From Candidatus Pelearchaeum sp. (lineage in GTDB: Archaea > Thermoproteota > Nitrososphaeria_A > Caldarchaeales > Caldarchaeaceae), in contig WAQC01000063.1 in assembly GCA_015520425.1 (NCBI GenBank), positions 1-23,670 of the forward strand: 23,670 nucleotides of DNA. Direction: 5' to 3'. The translations under genes and the position numbers were made by a program. A model generated the notes under the pieces. That model saw only the letters and a program-made list of their open reading frames with translations. It was not told the origin of the DNA and ran no database searches. This document shows, in pieces, positions 1 to 9,400 of this stretch. Each line of letters opens with the position of its first letter. Within the stretch, counting starts at the first letter, position 1.

Positions 1-1104
1 CTAATTGACAGCTGTATAGATACCGTAGTTGAGGCCACTGGAGATACGTTAGTAGGCGCTTTCCACGCATATCGCGCAATATTAGCCAAGAAGAACATAG
101 TCATGGTTAACGTGGAGACCGACGCGTTGTTAGGGCCTTTGTTGAAGAGGATGGCTGATAGCTCTGGTGTTGTCTATAGCCTGGCTTATGGAGACCAACC
201 CGCGATAATAGTGGAGCACTATGAGTGGGCGCGTACTCTTGGCCTAGAAGTTGTAGCAGCTGGGCGCGGCGCCGCCTACACGCCAGAGAGACGGAGAAAG
301 ACTCCAGACGATATAATGAGGGAGCCTGGATGGTTCAGCGAGTATAGCAGGAGGTTTAGAGAAGCATTTGGAACTGAGCTAAACCCTGTGATGTATAACT
401 CCTTCATGGATGGCACTAAACCTGCTGTGGAGTGCGTTGCCGTTTCCAACTCCACTGGTCTGGCCCCTGATGTTGATGGTATGCACTTTGCCTCAGCAGA
501 CCTTCTAGAGATTCCAGATGTACTGAGCTTGAGAGAGTTCGGAGGCGTCTTGGAGAACGAGCATGTGGTGGAGACGGTTAGCTCAATATATCCAGATGGG
601 AGACGAGCAGCAAACGACATAACATTCGGCACATTCGTAGTATTCCGAGCACCCAACGACTATCTCAAAGAATGTATGCGGCACTATAACGTTATCCTAG
701 GAAAGAAAAGCGGTAATGCGATACTTTATCGTTATGTTCATATGGTCGGTATTGAGGTTCCATACACTATAGCCAAGATTGCGCTCTACCGCGAGCCTAC
801 AGGAGCACCTATAGGGCATTACTCAGATGTCGCGTGCGCAGCTAAGAGGAAGCTGGAGAAGGGCACTGTTATAGATGCATGTGGCGGAGGCTACACGATA
901 TACGGCTACTTGGTGAAGGCCACAACCATGAGGAGAAGAAATCTCCTACCGCTTGGGCTTGCTAAAGGCGCCAAACTAAAACGCGACATCAACGCTGATG
1001 AGCTTATAACATTTGAGGATGTGGAACTGCCTACCAGCCTAGCATACGAGCTGTGGAAGACGCAGGATACAATCATTCCCCACAACACCAAGCTATCTCC
1101 CTAA
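1..1104 (+). CDS. SAF-domain homoserine-dehydrogenase-like oxidoreductase, 5'-truncated by window edge
   Basis: The reading frame is open from base 1, so the ATG at 103 is internal and the true start lies left of the window. About 367 codons are visible, and the missing part should hold the N-terminal Rossmann NAD(P)-binding fold. The visible part has the conserved middle of the predicted homoserine dehydrogenase family (COG4091-like), including the stretch around Y98-N99-S100-F101-M102-D103-G104-T105-K106 counted from the ATG at 103. A C-terminal SAF-type domain follows, at about residues 250-320 on that count. Family members are cytosolic NAD(P)-dependent dehydrogenases of mostly unproven substrate, often found in sugar-acid or amino-acid catabolic clusters. 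The TPP enzyme downstream has its own TATA box, so co-transcription is not required. The family call is firm; the substrate is unknown. Confidence 0.75.
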   Translation, partial: LIDSCIDTVVEATGDTLVGAFHAYRAILAKKNIVMVNVETDALLGPLLKRMADSSGVVYSLAYGDQPAIIVEHYEWARTLGLEVVAAGRGAAYTPERRRKTPDDIMREPGWFSEYSRRFREAFGTELNPVMYNSFMDGTKPAVECVAVSNSTGLAPDVDGMHFASADLLEIPDVLSLREFGGVLENEHVVETVSSIYPDGRRAANDITFGTFVVFRAPNDYLKECMRHYNVILGKKSGNAILYRYVHMVGIEVPYTIAKIALYREPTGAPIGHYSDVACAAKRKLEKGTVIDACGGGYTIYGYLVKATTMRRRNLLPLGLAKGAKLKRDINADELITFEDVELPTSLAYELWKTQDTIIPHNTKLSP

Positions 1105-1118
1105 ATGCTCATCCCCCT

Positions 1119-1127
1119 CTTTATATC
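1119..1127 (+). promoter_or_regulatory. TATA box for the TPP enzyme gene
   Basis: CTTTATATC is centred about 28 bases before the ATG at 1151. That spacing fits transcription starting at or just before the start codon, so the mRNA would be leaderless. Confidence 0.6.
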
Positions 1128-1150
1128 AAGCCTTAACATGCTTCACATTG

Positions 1151-2845
1151 ATGACCCTAGTGAGCGGCTCAAGGCTATTGGTAGATTCATTAAGAGACCT
1201 GGGCGTGGAGCATATCTTCGCGTTATTAGGCTCGGACCTTGTGCCAGTTTTTGACATACTTCGCGAGACGCCAGAGATTAACGTGGTTAACGTTAGGCAT
1301 GAGCAGGCCGCTGGCCATATGGCTGACGGATATGCCCGCGTCTCCCTGAAAGCTGGTGTATGCATGGTGCATAATGGGCCAGGCCTCACCAACGTCATTA
1401 CAGGGATAGCGGCGGCCTATAGAGCATTCTCGCCAGTTGTTCTGATTAGCGGAGCACCAACCACACGCGAACTTTACCGCGACACAATACAAGAACTAGA
1501 CCAGACAGCACTTACCAGACCCATAGTGAAGTGGAACGCAACAGTAACGCGTGTGGAGCGTATCCCAGAGATGGTTAGAAGAGCGTTTAACATAGCTCTT
1601 CAGGGCCGTAGGGGGCCTGTTCATCTAGACATACCGCGAGATATTCTGTTGGAGTTTTGCGATGTTCCAAATGTGAATGGCTCCCTAGATAATGAGAACG
1701 TGGTGGATTTTCCTAGAGTTAGTCCAGATTCAAACGTTATAGTCCAGGCTGCTAGGCTTCTGCTCTCAGCCTCCAATCCGCTGATAATAGCTGGTGGAGG
1801 CGTTAAGTGGAGTGAAGCAACCAACGAGGTTATGGCTCTGGCAGAGATGCTAACAGCACCCGTAGCTACCTCATACGGCCATATTGACGCTGTCCCAGGA
1901 GATTTTCCACTCTTCATAGGGCAGCTAGGCCGCGACGGCTCTGAGACGGCTAAACGAATAGCTAGGGAAGCCGACGTGATACTCGCGGTAGGAACGAGGC
2001 TAGGCGCATTCACCACATTCTTCAGCCGAGACTGCTTCTCTAGAGATGTAAAGATAATACAGGTGGATATAGAGCCAAGCGAGATTGGACGGCACTATAG
2101 GGTGGCGCTTGGCATAGCAGGTGATGCTAAGGCTGTGCTACGCGCTTTGATAGAGGCTGTGAAGAATATCTCGTCAGGTGTTTTGGTGAAGAATACGGAC
2201 AGACTCAGCAGGATAGAGGCTATGCGTAGGGAGGAAAAGGACAAGCTAGCTCTCACCGCTTTGTCTGACGCATCACCGATAAAGCCGCAGCGTGTCTTTA
2301 AGGAGATTCGTGAGATTCTTAAACGTGACGCAATAATTGTTCTGGATGACGGAAATGCGGTAGCTTTCGGATATAAACTGCTGGAGTTCTACGAGCCGCG
2401 TACGTTTCTATCTCCACTTGACCTAGCATGCGTTGGCTGTGGCTATCCAACAGCTCTTGGAGCAAAGATTGCCAAACCAGACAAGCAGGTTGTGGCTGTA
2501 TGTGGAGATGGTGGTTTCATCATGATGCTACACGAGCTAGCAACAGCAGTGCAGCACGACATAAACGTCGTAGCGGTGGTATTGAATAATAATTGCTGGG
2601 CTGCTGAGAAGGCTTATCAGAAGCATTTCTACGGCGGGAGATACTTTGGCTGCGATTTGCTCAACCCATGTTTTGCCGAGGTTGCTGAGAAGTTTGGGGC
2701 TTTTGGTGTGCGTGTTGAGCGGCCTGGAGAACTTAGAGAAGCATTAACACGCGCATTAGACGCTGAAAAGCCTAGCGTTGTAGAGGTCTTGGTTGACCCT
2801 GAGGAGCTTAACCCACCCGCCCGCGGAGACCTGATGAAAAGATAA
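1151..2845 (+). CDS. Thiamine-pyrophosphate enzyme, acetolactate synthase large-subunit family
   Basis: The protein has 564 residues, normal for the acetolactate synthase, oxalyl-CoA decarboxylase and glyoxylate carboligase superfamily. The N-terminal pyrimidine-binding domain carries the catalytic glutamate in RHEQAAGHMADGYAR (E51). The central domain spans about 190-340. The C-terminal diphosphate-binding domain has GDGGF at 452-456 and the paired Asn-Asn near 480, which hold Mg-TPP. ATG 1151 is chosen over the TTG at 1148 because a TATA box lies 28 bases before it. No small regulatory (ilvN-type) subunit is adjacent, which argues against a standard biosynthetic IlvB. The neighbours are an SAF-domain oxidoreductase and, facing it, hydantoinase genes, so a catabolic carboligase or decarboxylase is possible. 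The exact reaction cannot be read from sequence. Confidence 0.85.
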   Translation: MTLVSGSRLLVDSLRDLGVEHIFALLGSDLVPVFDILRETPEINVVNVRHEQAAGHMADGYARVSLKAGVCMVHNGPGLTNVITGIAAAYRAFSPVVLISGAPTTRELYRDTIQELDQTALTRPIVKWNATVTRVERIPEMVRRAFNIALQGRRGPVHLDIPRDILLEFCDVPNVNGSLDNENVVDFPRVSPDSNVIVQAARLLLSASNPLIIAGGGVKWSEATNEVMALAEMLTAPVATSYGHIDAVPGDFPLFIGQLGRDGSETAKRIAREADVILAVGTRLGAFTTFFSRDCFSRDVKIIQVDIEPSEIGRHYRVALGIAGDAKAVLRALIEAVKNISSGVLVKNTDRLSRIEAMRREEKDKLALTALSDASPIKPQRVFKEIREILKRDAIIVLDDGNAVAFGYKLLEFYEPRTFLSPLDLACVGCGYPTALGAKIAKPDKQVVAVCGDGGFIMMLHELATAVQHDINVVAVVLNNNCWAAEKAYQKHFYGGRYFGCDLLNPCFAEVAEKFGAFGVRVERPGELREALTRALDAEKPSVVEVLVDPEELNPPARGDLMKR

Positions 2846-2851
2846 GTTATT

Positions 2852-4945
2852 TCACATCTTCAGGATTATGAGATTTCCCAGCTCGTCAACCTCCGCACTG
2901 TATCCTGGAAGGATAACAGTAGTTGAGTCATGCTCCTCAACTATAGCAGGTCCCTCAATCACATGACCAGACAGGAGCTTTCGTCTATCATAGACTTTAC
3001 AGCTAACCAGCCCCTCGTCTCTGAAATAGACATTTCTTACATGAATTACAGCGTTATCAGCTGGCCTATCTGCTTTATTCAGCCTCTTTAGTCTAGGCTT
3101 AACTATCACACCTATTGCTTCTAAACGTAGGTTAACCATCTCTACGGGCTCTGTGCGCTCAGCATGCCCATAGACGCGCTCATGCTCCTCGTGGAACGCC
3201 ACTATTATTTCTTCCAAATCTTTTCTTGATAGTTTTCCATGTGGAACAGGTAGCCTAAGCTCGTAAGACTGTCCCACATACCTGACATCCATGAATCTTA
3301 GTAGCCTCATATCGCGCTCAGCTATCCCATCACGCGCCAGCTGTGCCCGCGCCTCAGCCTCAAACCTGGAGTAGGTGGCGTTTATTTCATCAACATTAGC
3401 CGTGTCAAGCCTTTGTATCCGCGTCACCGAGTAGTCGTGCTTTACGTCGGTTACTATCAAACCCAGGGCTGACGCCACACCAGGGCTTGGCGGTATTATG
3501 ACACGCTTAACCTCCAGCTCGGCAGCCAGAGCGTTGGCATGCAACGGACCTGCACCGCCGAAGACTATGAAGCTAAAGTCTCGCGGGTCGTATCCGCGTT
3601 CAACGGATATAGAGCGCATGGCTCTGAGCATGCTTGCGTTGGCTATCTCAATAACACCATAAGCCGCTTCCAGGAGCTCTAGGCCTAGAGCCTCTGCCAG
3701 CTTCTTTAACGCGTTTGTAGCACCTTGCTTATCAAGCTTTACGGCGCCGCCGAGGAAGTGCTCCTCACACAGCCTACCCAACACGAGGTTTGCGTCGGTA
3801 ACAGTGGGCTCCGTACCGCCCTTCCCGTAGCATACTGGGCCTGGCTCAGCTCCAGCGCTCCGCGGACCAACATGCAGCGCCCCAGCCTGGTCTATCCAGG
3901 CTATGCTTCCTCCCCCAGCGCCGACTTCAACCAAGTCTATCACTGGGGTTCTTAGTGGGTATCCCCCGCCCTTCGTGAATCCTAACTCGGCTCTTGCCAT
4001 GGAGCCGACCTCATAATCAACTGCGAGCTTATACATCCCCCTTTCAACCAGGCCTACCTTCGCGGTTGTCCCACCCATGTCAAGGGTGATTAGGTCCTTC
4101 TCGCCTAGGAGGGAGCCGATAAACTGGCCAGCAATAACGCCCGCCGCTGGGCCTGACTCAACTATGTAAGCTGGCCTGTTCTTGACGAACTCTGGCGGTG
4201 CAAGCCCACCATTAGACTGCATTATGTACAGCTCTGCTGCTATCCCCCGTGTCGTTAATGCAGAGAGGACCTTATCTAGGTATTCTGAGATTAGCGGCAT
4301 GAGGAAAGCGTTGATTATTGTTGTACTTGCCCTGAAATACTCTCTAAACTCTGGATTGACTTCTGAGGATAGGGATATGAATAGCTTGGGGCATTCCTTT
4401 CTCAGTATATCTCCAATCCTCTTCTCGTGGTTCGGGTTTATGTACGAGTTTATTAGGCAGACAGCCACGCTCACCACATTATTCTTCTTGAGCGTTTCCG
4501 CGGCTCTCTTTACATCATCCTCGTTGAGCGGGAGTAGCACCTCGCCGTCTGGCCCTATTCTCTCGCTGACCTCTATGCAGAGATTCCTGGGAACCAGCGG
4601 TTTTGGCTTTTCTTGGAAAAGGTCGTATAGCTTCGGCTTTATCTGCCGCTGTATCTCAAGTATGTCGCGGAATCCTTTAGTAGTTATGAAGCCTGTCGTG
4701 GGTCCTTTGCCCTCAAGGATAGCGTTCGTGCCCAGAGTTGTTGCGTGGAAGATTAGCCTAAATTCCCGCGCACCGTTCTTAGCTTTTTTGAGTATTTCCT
4801 CCAGCGCTGCTATGAATCCCGCTGAGGGGTCTTGGGGTGTTGAGGGTACTTTAGCGGTGATGATTTCTCCACTTTCCTCGTCTATGGCTACGGCGTCTGT
4901 GAATGTTCCACCTATATCCACACCAACCCTATAGCGCGGCATCAT
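2852..4945 (-). CDS. hyuA: Hydantoinase/oxoprolinase subunit A (HyuA family)
   Basis: The protein has 697 residues, the usual length. The N-terminal hydantoinase/oxoprolinase domain starts with the phosphate-binding VGVDIGGTFTDAVAID (about 7-22). The actin-like ATPase core follows, with a second phosphate loop LDMGGTTAKVG and the GGAGPLHA motif. The family couples ATP hydrolysis to opening or carboxylation of a substrate: 5-oxoproline, N-methylhydantoin, or acetone and acetophenone in related enzymes. It works as a complex with HyuB. Its ATG overlaps the HyuB stop by four bases (4942-4945), behind a GGGTGG ribosome-binding sequence, so the two are translationally coupled. It is the last gene of a transporter-creatininase-hyuBA operon and converges on the TPP enzyme gene six bases away. 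The substrate is unassigned. Confidence 0.92.
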   Translation of the reverse strand: MMPRYRVGVDIGGTFTDAVAIDEESGEIITAKVPSTPQDPSAGFIAALEEILKKAKNGAREFRLIFHATTLGTNAILEGKGPTTGFITTKGFRDILEIQRQIKPKLYDLFQEKPKPLVPRNLCIEVSERIGPDGEVLLPLNEDDVKRAAETLKKNNVVSVAVCLINSYINPNHEKRIGDILRKECPKLFISLSSEVNPEFREYFRASTTIINAFLMPLISEYLDKVLSALTTRGIAAELYIMQSNGGLAPPEFVKNRPAYIVESGPAAGVIAGQFIGSLLGEKDLITLDMGGTTAKVGLVERGMYKLAVDYEVGSMARAELGFTKGGGYPLRTPVIDLVEVGAGGGSIAWIDQAGALHVGPRSAGAEPGPVCYGKGGTEPTVTDANLVLGRLCEEHFLGGAVKLDKQGATNALKKLAEALGLELLEAAYGVIEIANASMLRAMRSISVERGYDPRDFSFIVFGGAGPLHANALAAELEVKRVIIPPSPGVASALGLIVTDVKHDYSVTRIQRLDTANVDEINATYSRFEAEARAQLARDGIAERDMRLLRFMDVRYVGQSYELRLPVPHGKLSRKDLEEIIVAFHEEHERVYGHAERTEPVEMVNLRLEAIGVIVKPRLKRLNKADRPADNAVIHVRNVYFRDEGLVSCKVYDRRKLLSGHVIEGPAIVEEHDSTTVILPGYSAEVDELGNLIILKM

Positions 4946-6687
4946 CCCACCCTCATCCTGCTTCTCCTGAGACTCTCAGTCTCTTTCCAGTCAATCTCCA
5001 TAGTTTCTGGGTTTATCACCACACCATAGACCTCTCTAGCCCTTTTTAGCGAGACCTTGCCTTGAATGACGTCGGAGAGGACTAGTAGTGGGTCGCGTTC
5101 TAGTGGGTTGCCGTAGCCTCCTCCCCCAGGTGTTTGTACGCTAATCACCTCGTTAGGCTCTAGTGAGACGGTGACCTTAGAGCCTATGTGGGTGTCGTCT
5201 CCATCTTTTGGGTTTCTGATTATTCTAAGAGGGCGTGCTGGCAGCCCGCCGAATAGGCCGAGTGGCGGGTACTTGGCAACATCGGTTAGAGCTGAGAATG
5301 TTGCCGCGTGGTCTTTAAACCAGTAGTCGCGCCTAACCCCAAGCCCGCCGCGGTATTTTCCCGCACCCTCCGAGTCGGGGATGAGCTCGTAGCGGAGGAT
5401 TATGACTGGTAGGCTTGCTTCAAGCTCTTCAACAGGCGAGTTCTCCGTATTCTGCCAGTGCGCTTGAACGGCCTCCATCCCGTCTTTATTGGGCCTAGCC
5501 CCGTATCCACCCGCTATCGTCTCGTAGAATACGTATTCTTCGCCAGTCTTGGGATTTACTCCCCCAAATGAGAGGTTGCATATGCATGTCTTTCCTTGCG
5601 CGGGTATCTTGTCTGGAAGAGCCTTGGCTAATGCCCTGAATGTTATTTCAAGGGCGCGTGTCCCGACCTCCGCCATTCCCACCAGTGATGCTGGATACTC
5701 AGCGTTAAGCACGGTCTTCCTAGGCACTATGACCTCAAAACACCTGTAAAGCCCGTGATTTATCGCCACATCCTCACCCATGATACATTTGAGGACATAA
5801 GCACCTATACCGCGCGCAACGCCGTAATGGGCATTCATAGGCCCCTTACGCTGCGCATCAGTTCCAGTAAAGTCAAAAACCACCTTATCGTCCTTGATTG
5901 ATACCTTCACCTTGATTCTTATCGGCCTATCCTCTACCCCATCATCATCCGCATATCCTTCTTCCTCGTAGTCGCCTTTTGGTAGGCTTCTAATCTGCTC
6001 ACGCGCCCTCTTTTCTGTATGGTTAAAGAGCTCGTCAATGAAGTTCTCTACCACTTCCTTGCCGTATCGCTTGTAAAGCTCTGCGAACCTCTTGGCTCCG
6101 AGCCTGTTTGCGGCTATCTGCGCTCTGAAGTCCCCAGCGTTCTCCTTCTTCCCTCTCACGTTAGCCATGACCAGCTCCATTACATCTCGCTGAACCTCGC
6201 CGCCACGCACCAGCTTAACAGGCGGAATTATCAGGCCGTCTTGATAAATGCTGGTTGAGACGGGGAGACTACCTGGAACACCGCCTCCAACATCTATATG
6301 ATGCGCTATATTCCCAACATACCCAACTACCTCACCACCATAATACACTGGAGAGACTAAGCTTATGTCATTAAGATGAGTTCCGCCAACTCTATGAACA
6401 TCATTAACGAGAATACCGTCATCTGGCCCTATGTTTTCAGGGCCATATTCTCTTATCGTGTTTGGGACTAGGTGTACCATCGTGGCTAGGTGTATTGGCT
6501 GCGCGAAAGCCTGCACCACGAGCCTGCAATCCTTGTCAAAGAATGCGCAGGAAAAGTCTGCTCGCGTCTTTATGTTCGTTGAGTACGCCGACCTCTTTAG
6601 CGCAGCGCTCATCTCCTCTATTATCGCGAAGAAAGCATGGCGTAGAACCTCGTAGGTTATTGGGCTTATCTTAGGGGACAGCTTCAA
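4942..6687 (-). CDS. hyuB: Hydantoinase/oxoprolinase subunit B (HyuB family)
   Basis: This 581-residue protein is typical of hydantoinase B. The opening SPITYEVLRHAFFAIIEEMS is the family signature, and the C-terminal glycine-rich TPGGGGYGNPLERDP is the usual closing motif. It is the partner of HyuA in ATP-dependent ring opening or carboxylation. The start is TTG at 6687, inside the creatininase stop (TTGA overlap), and the next in-frame ATG falls well inside the conserved region. The overlaps on both sides mean creatininase, HyuB and HyuA are translated from one message. Hydantoinase, 5-oxoprolinase and acetophenone carboxylase cannot be separated by motif. No third carboxylase subunit is present, which slightly favours a ring-opening role. 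Confidence 0.92.
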   Translation of the reverse strand: MKLSPKISPITYEVLRHAFFAIIEEMSAALKRSAYSTNIKTRADFSCAFFDKDCRLVVQAFAQPIHLATMVHLVPNTIREYGPENIGPDDGILVNDVHRVGGTHLNDISLVSPVYYGGEVVGYVGNIAHHIDVGGGVPGSLPVSTSIYQDGLIIPPVKLVRGGEVQRDVMELVMANVRGKKENAGDFRAQIAANRLGAKRFAELYKRYGKEVVENFIDELFNHTEKRAREQIRSLPKGDYEEEGYADDDGVEDRPIRIKVKVSIKDDKVVFDFTGTDAQRKGPMNAHYGVARGIGAYVLKCIMGEDVAINHGLYRCFEVIVPRKTVLNAEYPASLVGMAEVGTRALEITFRALAKALPDKIPAQGKTCICNLSFGGVNPKTGEEYVFYETIAGGYGARPNKDGMEAVQAHWQNTENSPVEELEASLPVIILRYELIPDSEGAGKYRGGLGVRRDYWFKDHAATFSALTDVAKYPPLGLFGGLPARPLRIIRNPKDGDDTHIGSKVTVSLEPNEVISVQTPGGGGYGNPLERDPLLVLSDVIQGKVSLKRAREVYGVVINPETMEIDWKETESLRRSRMRVG

Positions 6688-7475
6688 TCACCCTGCTTAC
6701 TGGATTGTTTAACCTCCTCTACGAGCTTAACCAGATTATTTACTATAGCTTCGTGAATCCGTCTCCCCTTTTCGCCTGTAGCGCCAGTGGGGTCTCCAGA
6801 CACTCCGTAAGTCGTTCCTTTCATTAGCTCTGCATCGCTCCCAGTAGGCGGCTTAGCGGGGAACCAGACAACCTTATCCTCAACAACACGCGGGTCAACG
6901 GTTCTAAACTTGTCCCGCTTATGCACCGCTTTAATCATCTTATCGCTCTTAACCAATTCGCGCCTCACATATAGCATGTGCGAGGTCTCAAACTCGTCTG
7001 CGTGGCCTATTTCGCTAAGCTCAAGCTCCCGACATACCGAGAGGGCGAGATATACGAGGTCTGTGAGGATTATCTTGGCTTTGCTCTCGCTGGCTGCGCG
7101 CCACGCTGCTTGCTGTAGTGGTGGGAGGTTGGCTATTCTATGGCCATTGACGATTATCAGACCATTAAAGCCATGCGCTGAGAGGGAGCTGCATATATCA
7201 ACTACCACATCTACGAGGGTTTCGGGTCTCAGTGTTATTGTTCCAGCCAGCCATGTGTGGTGTGGAGACCAGCCGAACCAGAGCGGTGGAGCTACTACTG
7301 CGCCTGTTCTAGTTGCTGCTTCCTCGCATACTGATATTGCCGTGTATGTGTCTGTTCCTAGGGGCAGGTGCAGCCCGTGCTGCTCTGTAGAGCCTACTGG
7401 GATTAGGGCAACACCGACATCCTTGATACGCTCCTCCACCTCGTCCCAAGTCATTTCCTGTAACCACACCTTCAT
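6684..7475 (-). CDS. Creatininase-family metal-dependent amidohydrolase
   Basis: The protein has 263 residues. VGSTEQHGLHLPLGTD supplies metal ligands E31, H33 and D42, at the same spacing as Glu34/His36/Asp45 of Pseudomonas creatininase. HADEFETS further on matches the family's HAGExETS motif. The NGHGGN/NGHYEN loop is altered here to NGHRIAN (110-116), one residue longer. The family includes creatininase, the archaeal FAPy deformylase ArfB and MftE, all acting on small amide or formamide bonds. It sits between the permease genes and hyuBA, 41 bases after livM and overlapping hyuB, so it probably acts on the imported compound or the ring-opened product. It could be a true creatininase, but no creatinase or sarcosine oxidase is present. 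Confidence 0.85.
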   Translation of the reverse strand: MKVWLQEMTWDEVEERIKDVGVALIPVGSTEQHGLHLPLGTDTYTAISVCEEAATRTGAVVAPPLWFGWSPHHTWLAGTITLRPETLVDVVVDICSSLSAHGFNGLIIVNGHRIANLPPLQQAAWRAASESKAKIILTDLVYLALSVCRELELSEIGHADEFETSHMLYVRRELVKSDKMIKAVHKRDKFRTVDPRVVEDKVVWFPAKPPTGSDAELMKGTTYGVSGDPTGATGEKGRRIHEAIVNNLVKLVEEVKQSSKQGD

Positions 7476-7516
7476 GACAGGAACACCATCCTACATGAGG
7501 CTCTGGCGAGGATAAG

Positions 7517-8503
7517 TTAGACGAGGCTAATGTACTTACCTATGCTCATCCCCAGCTTTGTCCTGCGCAGTGAGCCTACTAATCCGCGCGGCATTATAAG
7601 GACAACTAATACCAAGATTACTCCATACATGATTAGCTGCATACCCGCCACACCGCCCATATACGCCCTAACGTACTCTGCTGTTGGGACTAGTATTAGG
7701 GCTCCTATAAGCGGTCCTGAGACTGTTCCTAGGCCACCTACTATGGCTGGCAGCATGATATAGACCATGAGGGGTATGCTCATAACGTCGTCGGGATAGA
7801 CGAAGAGGACGTACTGGGCGTAGAAGGTCCCTACAGGAGCTGTGAGGGCGGCGCTTATCATGAACGCTATCAGCTTATACTTGGCTATGTTTAAGCCAGA
7901 GGTCTGGGCGGCTATCTCGTCATCACGTATGGCTGCGAGGAAATACCCTATCCGCGACCTCTTGATGGCGTATGCTATAGCCAGATTAACAAGGAGCATG
8001 CCGAGCATTATGTAGTAGTATGGCCTCCTATCGTCGTGGAACTGGAAGTAGTAGAGGGAGTCAGGCATGACGGGGTACCAGATTCCTATAGAGCCGCCGA
8101 CCAAGTCCCAGTTTAGGAATGTCAGCCTTAGTATCTCTCCGAAGGCTATCGTGATTAGGACGAAGTAGTGGCCCTTCAGCCTGAGTGAGGGAAGACCTAT
8201 GAAGAAGGAGATTAAAGCCGCTAGGCCTGCTCCAGCCAGCATACCAATCCAGGGGGTTACGCCATACCATATGAAGAGGAGGGATGAGGTGTAAGCACCT
8301 ATGCCGAAGAACGCCATATGTCCAAGCGAGAACTGTCCAGCAAACCCAGCCACGATATTCCACGCCAAAGAGGCATGTGCGTATAGGAATGTGAATATTA
8401 TAGCGTTGAGCATGAAGGGGTCCAGCGGCAGTAGCGGGAGAATGAGAGCTACAGCCAGCAGTATTATGTTAGAGAATATCCTGAAATTGGTCATGCCGCT
8501 CAT
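7517..8503 (-). CDS. livM: Branched-chain amino acid/amide ABC transporter permease (LivM type)
   Basis: This 328-residue polytopic membrane protein has about eight to ten hydrophobic helices. It carries the LivM signature region NIVAGFAGQFSLGHMAFFGIGAYTSS and the EAA-like cytoplasmic stretch SRIGYFLAAIRDDEIAAQTSGLN, which contacts the ATPases. It pairs with the LivH-like permease encoded 12 bases upstream to form the transmembrane channel. The ATG at 8503 was kept; a second ATG four codons in is possible. HAAT-family transporters of this type carry branched-chain amino acids, urea, short amides or aromatic acids. The downstream creatininase and hydantoinase genes suggest a cyclic amide or an amino-acid derivative here. 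Confidence 0.9.
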   Translation of the reverse strand: MSGMTNFRIFSNIILLAVALILPLLPLDPFMLNAIIFTFLYAHASLAWNIVAGFAGQFSLGHMAFFGIGAYTSSLLFIWYGVTPWIGMLAGAGLAALISFFIGLPSLRLKGHYFVLITIAFGEILRLTFLNWDLVGGSIGIWYPVMPDSLYYFQFHDDRRPYYYIMLGMLLVNLAIAYAIKRSRIGYFLAAIRDDEIAAQTSGLNIAKYKLIAFMISAALTAPVGTFYAQYVLFVYPDDVMSIPLMVYIMLPAIVGGLGTVSGPLIGALILVPTAEYVRAYMGGVAGMQLIMYGVILVLVVLIMPRGLVGSLRRTKLGMSIGKYISLV

Positions 8504-8515
8504 ATGGTATCACGG

Positions 8516-9400
8516 CTACGCCTTTCTCTCAAAGGTCTTTCCCAAAAGTCCCTCGGGTTTGGTTACTAGGATTATGTAGAAGACCGCGAGATAGACGAGC
8601 TGCCGTATTGCTGGTAGTAGGAAAGTCCCCGCCATGCTCTCCACTATCCCTATGATTAGCCCTCCGAAGAGGGCTCCCACATAGTTTCCAAGCCCTCCTA
8701 GAACAGCTACTACGAAGGCCGCTAGCAGAAAAGGCGTTCCAGCGGAGGGCGTTATGTAGTAGAATGTCGCAACGAGGTTTCCCGCTATCGCTACCAAGCC
8801 AAGCCCAAGCCCAAACGCTATGGAGTAGATGAACTTGATGTTTATCCCAGCAAGCCTAGCAGCTTCCCTATTCTGGGCTGTTGCCCTTATCGCCAGGCCC
8901 AGGTCGGTCTTGGTTAGGAAGAGGTGTAGTAGAAGCGAAGCGATGATAGCCGCTATAAACGCTATGAGACGCGGCGCCGAGATGCTTATAGACCCCAGGA
9001 AGAATGTGAGATTGGAATAGTCTACGCTTATTGTTCTAACTAGGGCGCTCCATGAGAAGAGTGCGGAGTTTTCTATTATGAGGAGTAGGCCGAATGTTAC
9101 GAGCATCTGCGCAGCCATAGGTCCTTCAAGCGCGCGTTGTATGATTGTGCGTTGTACTGCCATGCCTGCGGCGAAGAATACGATAAACGCTATAGGGAGG
9201 CTTATGAGGGGATGGACACCAAATAATACGAACAGCCAGAAAGTTAGATACATGCTTAGCATCATGAATGCGCCGTGAGCAAAATTCACTATATCCATCA
9301 CTCCATAGATGAGCGTAAGCCCCACGCTCACCAGTGAGTATATCCCTCCAAGCAGTAGGCCGTTTATCAACGCTTGAGCCAATATTGAAGGCTCAACCAT
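8516..9400 (-). CDS. livH: Branched-chain amino acid/amide ABC transporter permease (LivH type)
   Basis: This 294-residue integral membrane protein has the LivH hallmarks: the N-terminal INGLLLGGIYSLVSVGLTLIYGVMDIVNFAHGAF region and the coupling loop TDLGLAIRATAQNREAARLAGIN. It forms the permease dimer with the LivM-like protein. The ATG at 9400 follows a good GGAGGG ribosome-binding sequence about eight bases upstream, as expected for an internal operon gene. Upstream genes in the window mostly look leaderless instead. A 48-base gap separates it from the substrate-binding protein. Confidence 0.92.
   Translation of the reverse strand: MVEPSILAQALINGLLLGGIYSLVSVGLTLIYGVMDIVNFAHGAFMMLSMYLTFWLFVLFGVHPLISLPIAFIVFFAAGMAVQRTIIQRALEGPMAAQMLVTFGLLLIIENSALFSWSALVRTISVDYSNLTFFLGSISISAPRLIAFIAAIIASLLLHLFLTKTDLGLAIRATAQNREAARLAGINIKFIYSIAFGLGLGLVAIAGNLVATFYYITPSAGTPFLLAAFVVAVLGGLGNYVGALFGGLIIGIVESMAGTFLLPAIRQLVYLAVFYIILVTKPEGLLGKTFERKA

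Noticed and set aside
1151..2845. Biosynthetic acetolactate synthase (IlvB)
   Set aside because: Family motifs fit, but no regulatory subunit or branched-chain biosynthetic gene is nearby, so only the broad TPP-enzyme call is kept.
4182..4934. Open frame of 250 codons on the plus strand opposite hyuA
   Set aside because: It lies wholly antisense to a well-supported HyuA, and its translation has no recognisable domain. It is a shadow of the coding strand.
2852..7475. Complete creatinine degradation pathway
   Set aside because: Creatininase and hydantoinase families are present, but creatinase, creatinine deaminase and sarcosine oxidase are not seen. The creatininase loop is also atypical.
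6910..7515. Open frame of 201 codons on the plus strand opposite the creatininase-family gene
   Set aside because: The minus-strand frame has intact metal-binding motifs and operon overlaps; the plus-strand translation shows nothing.
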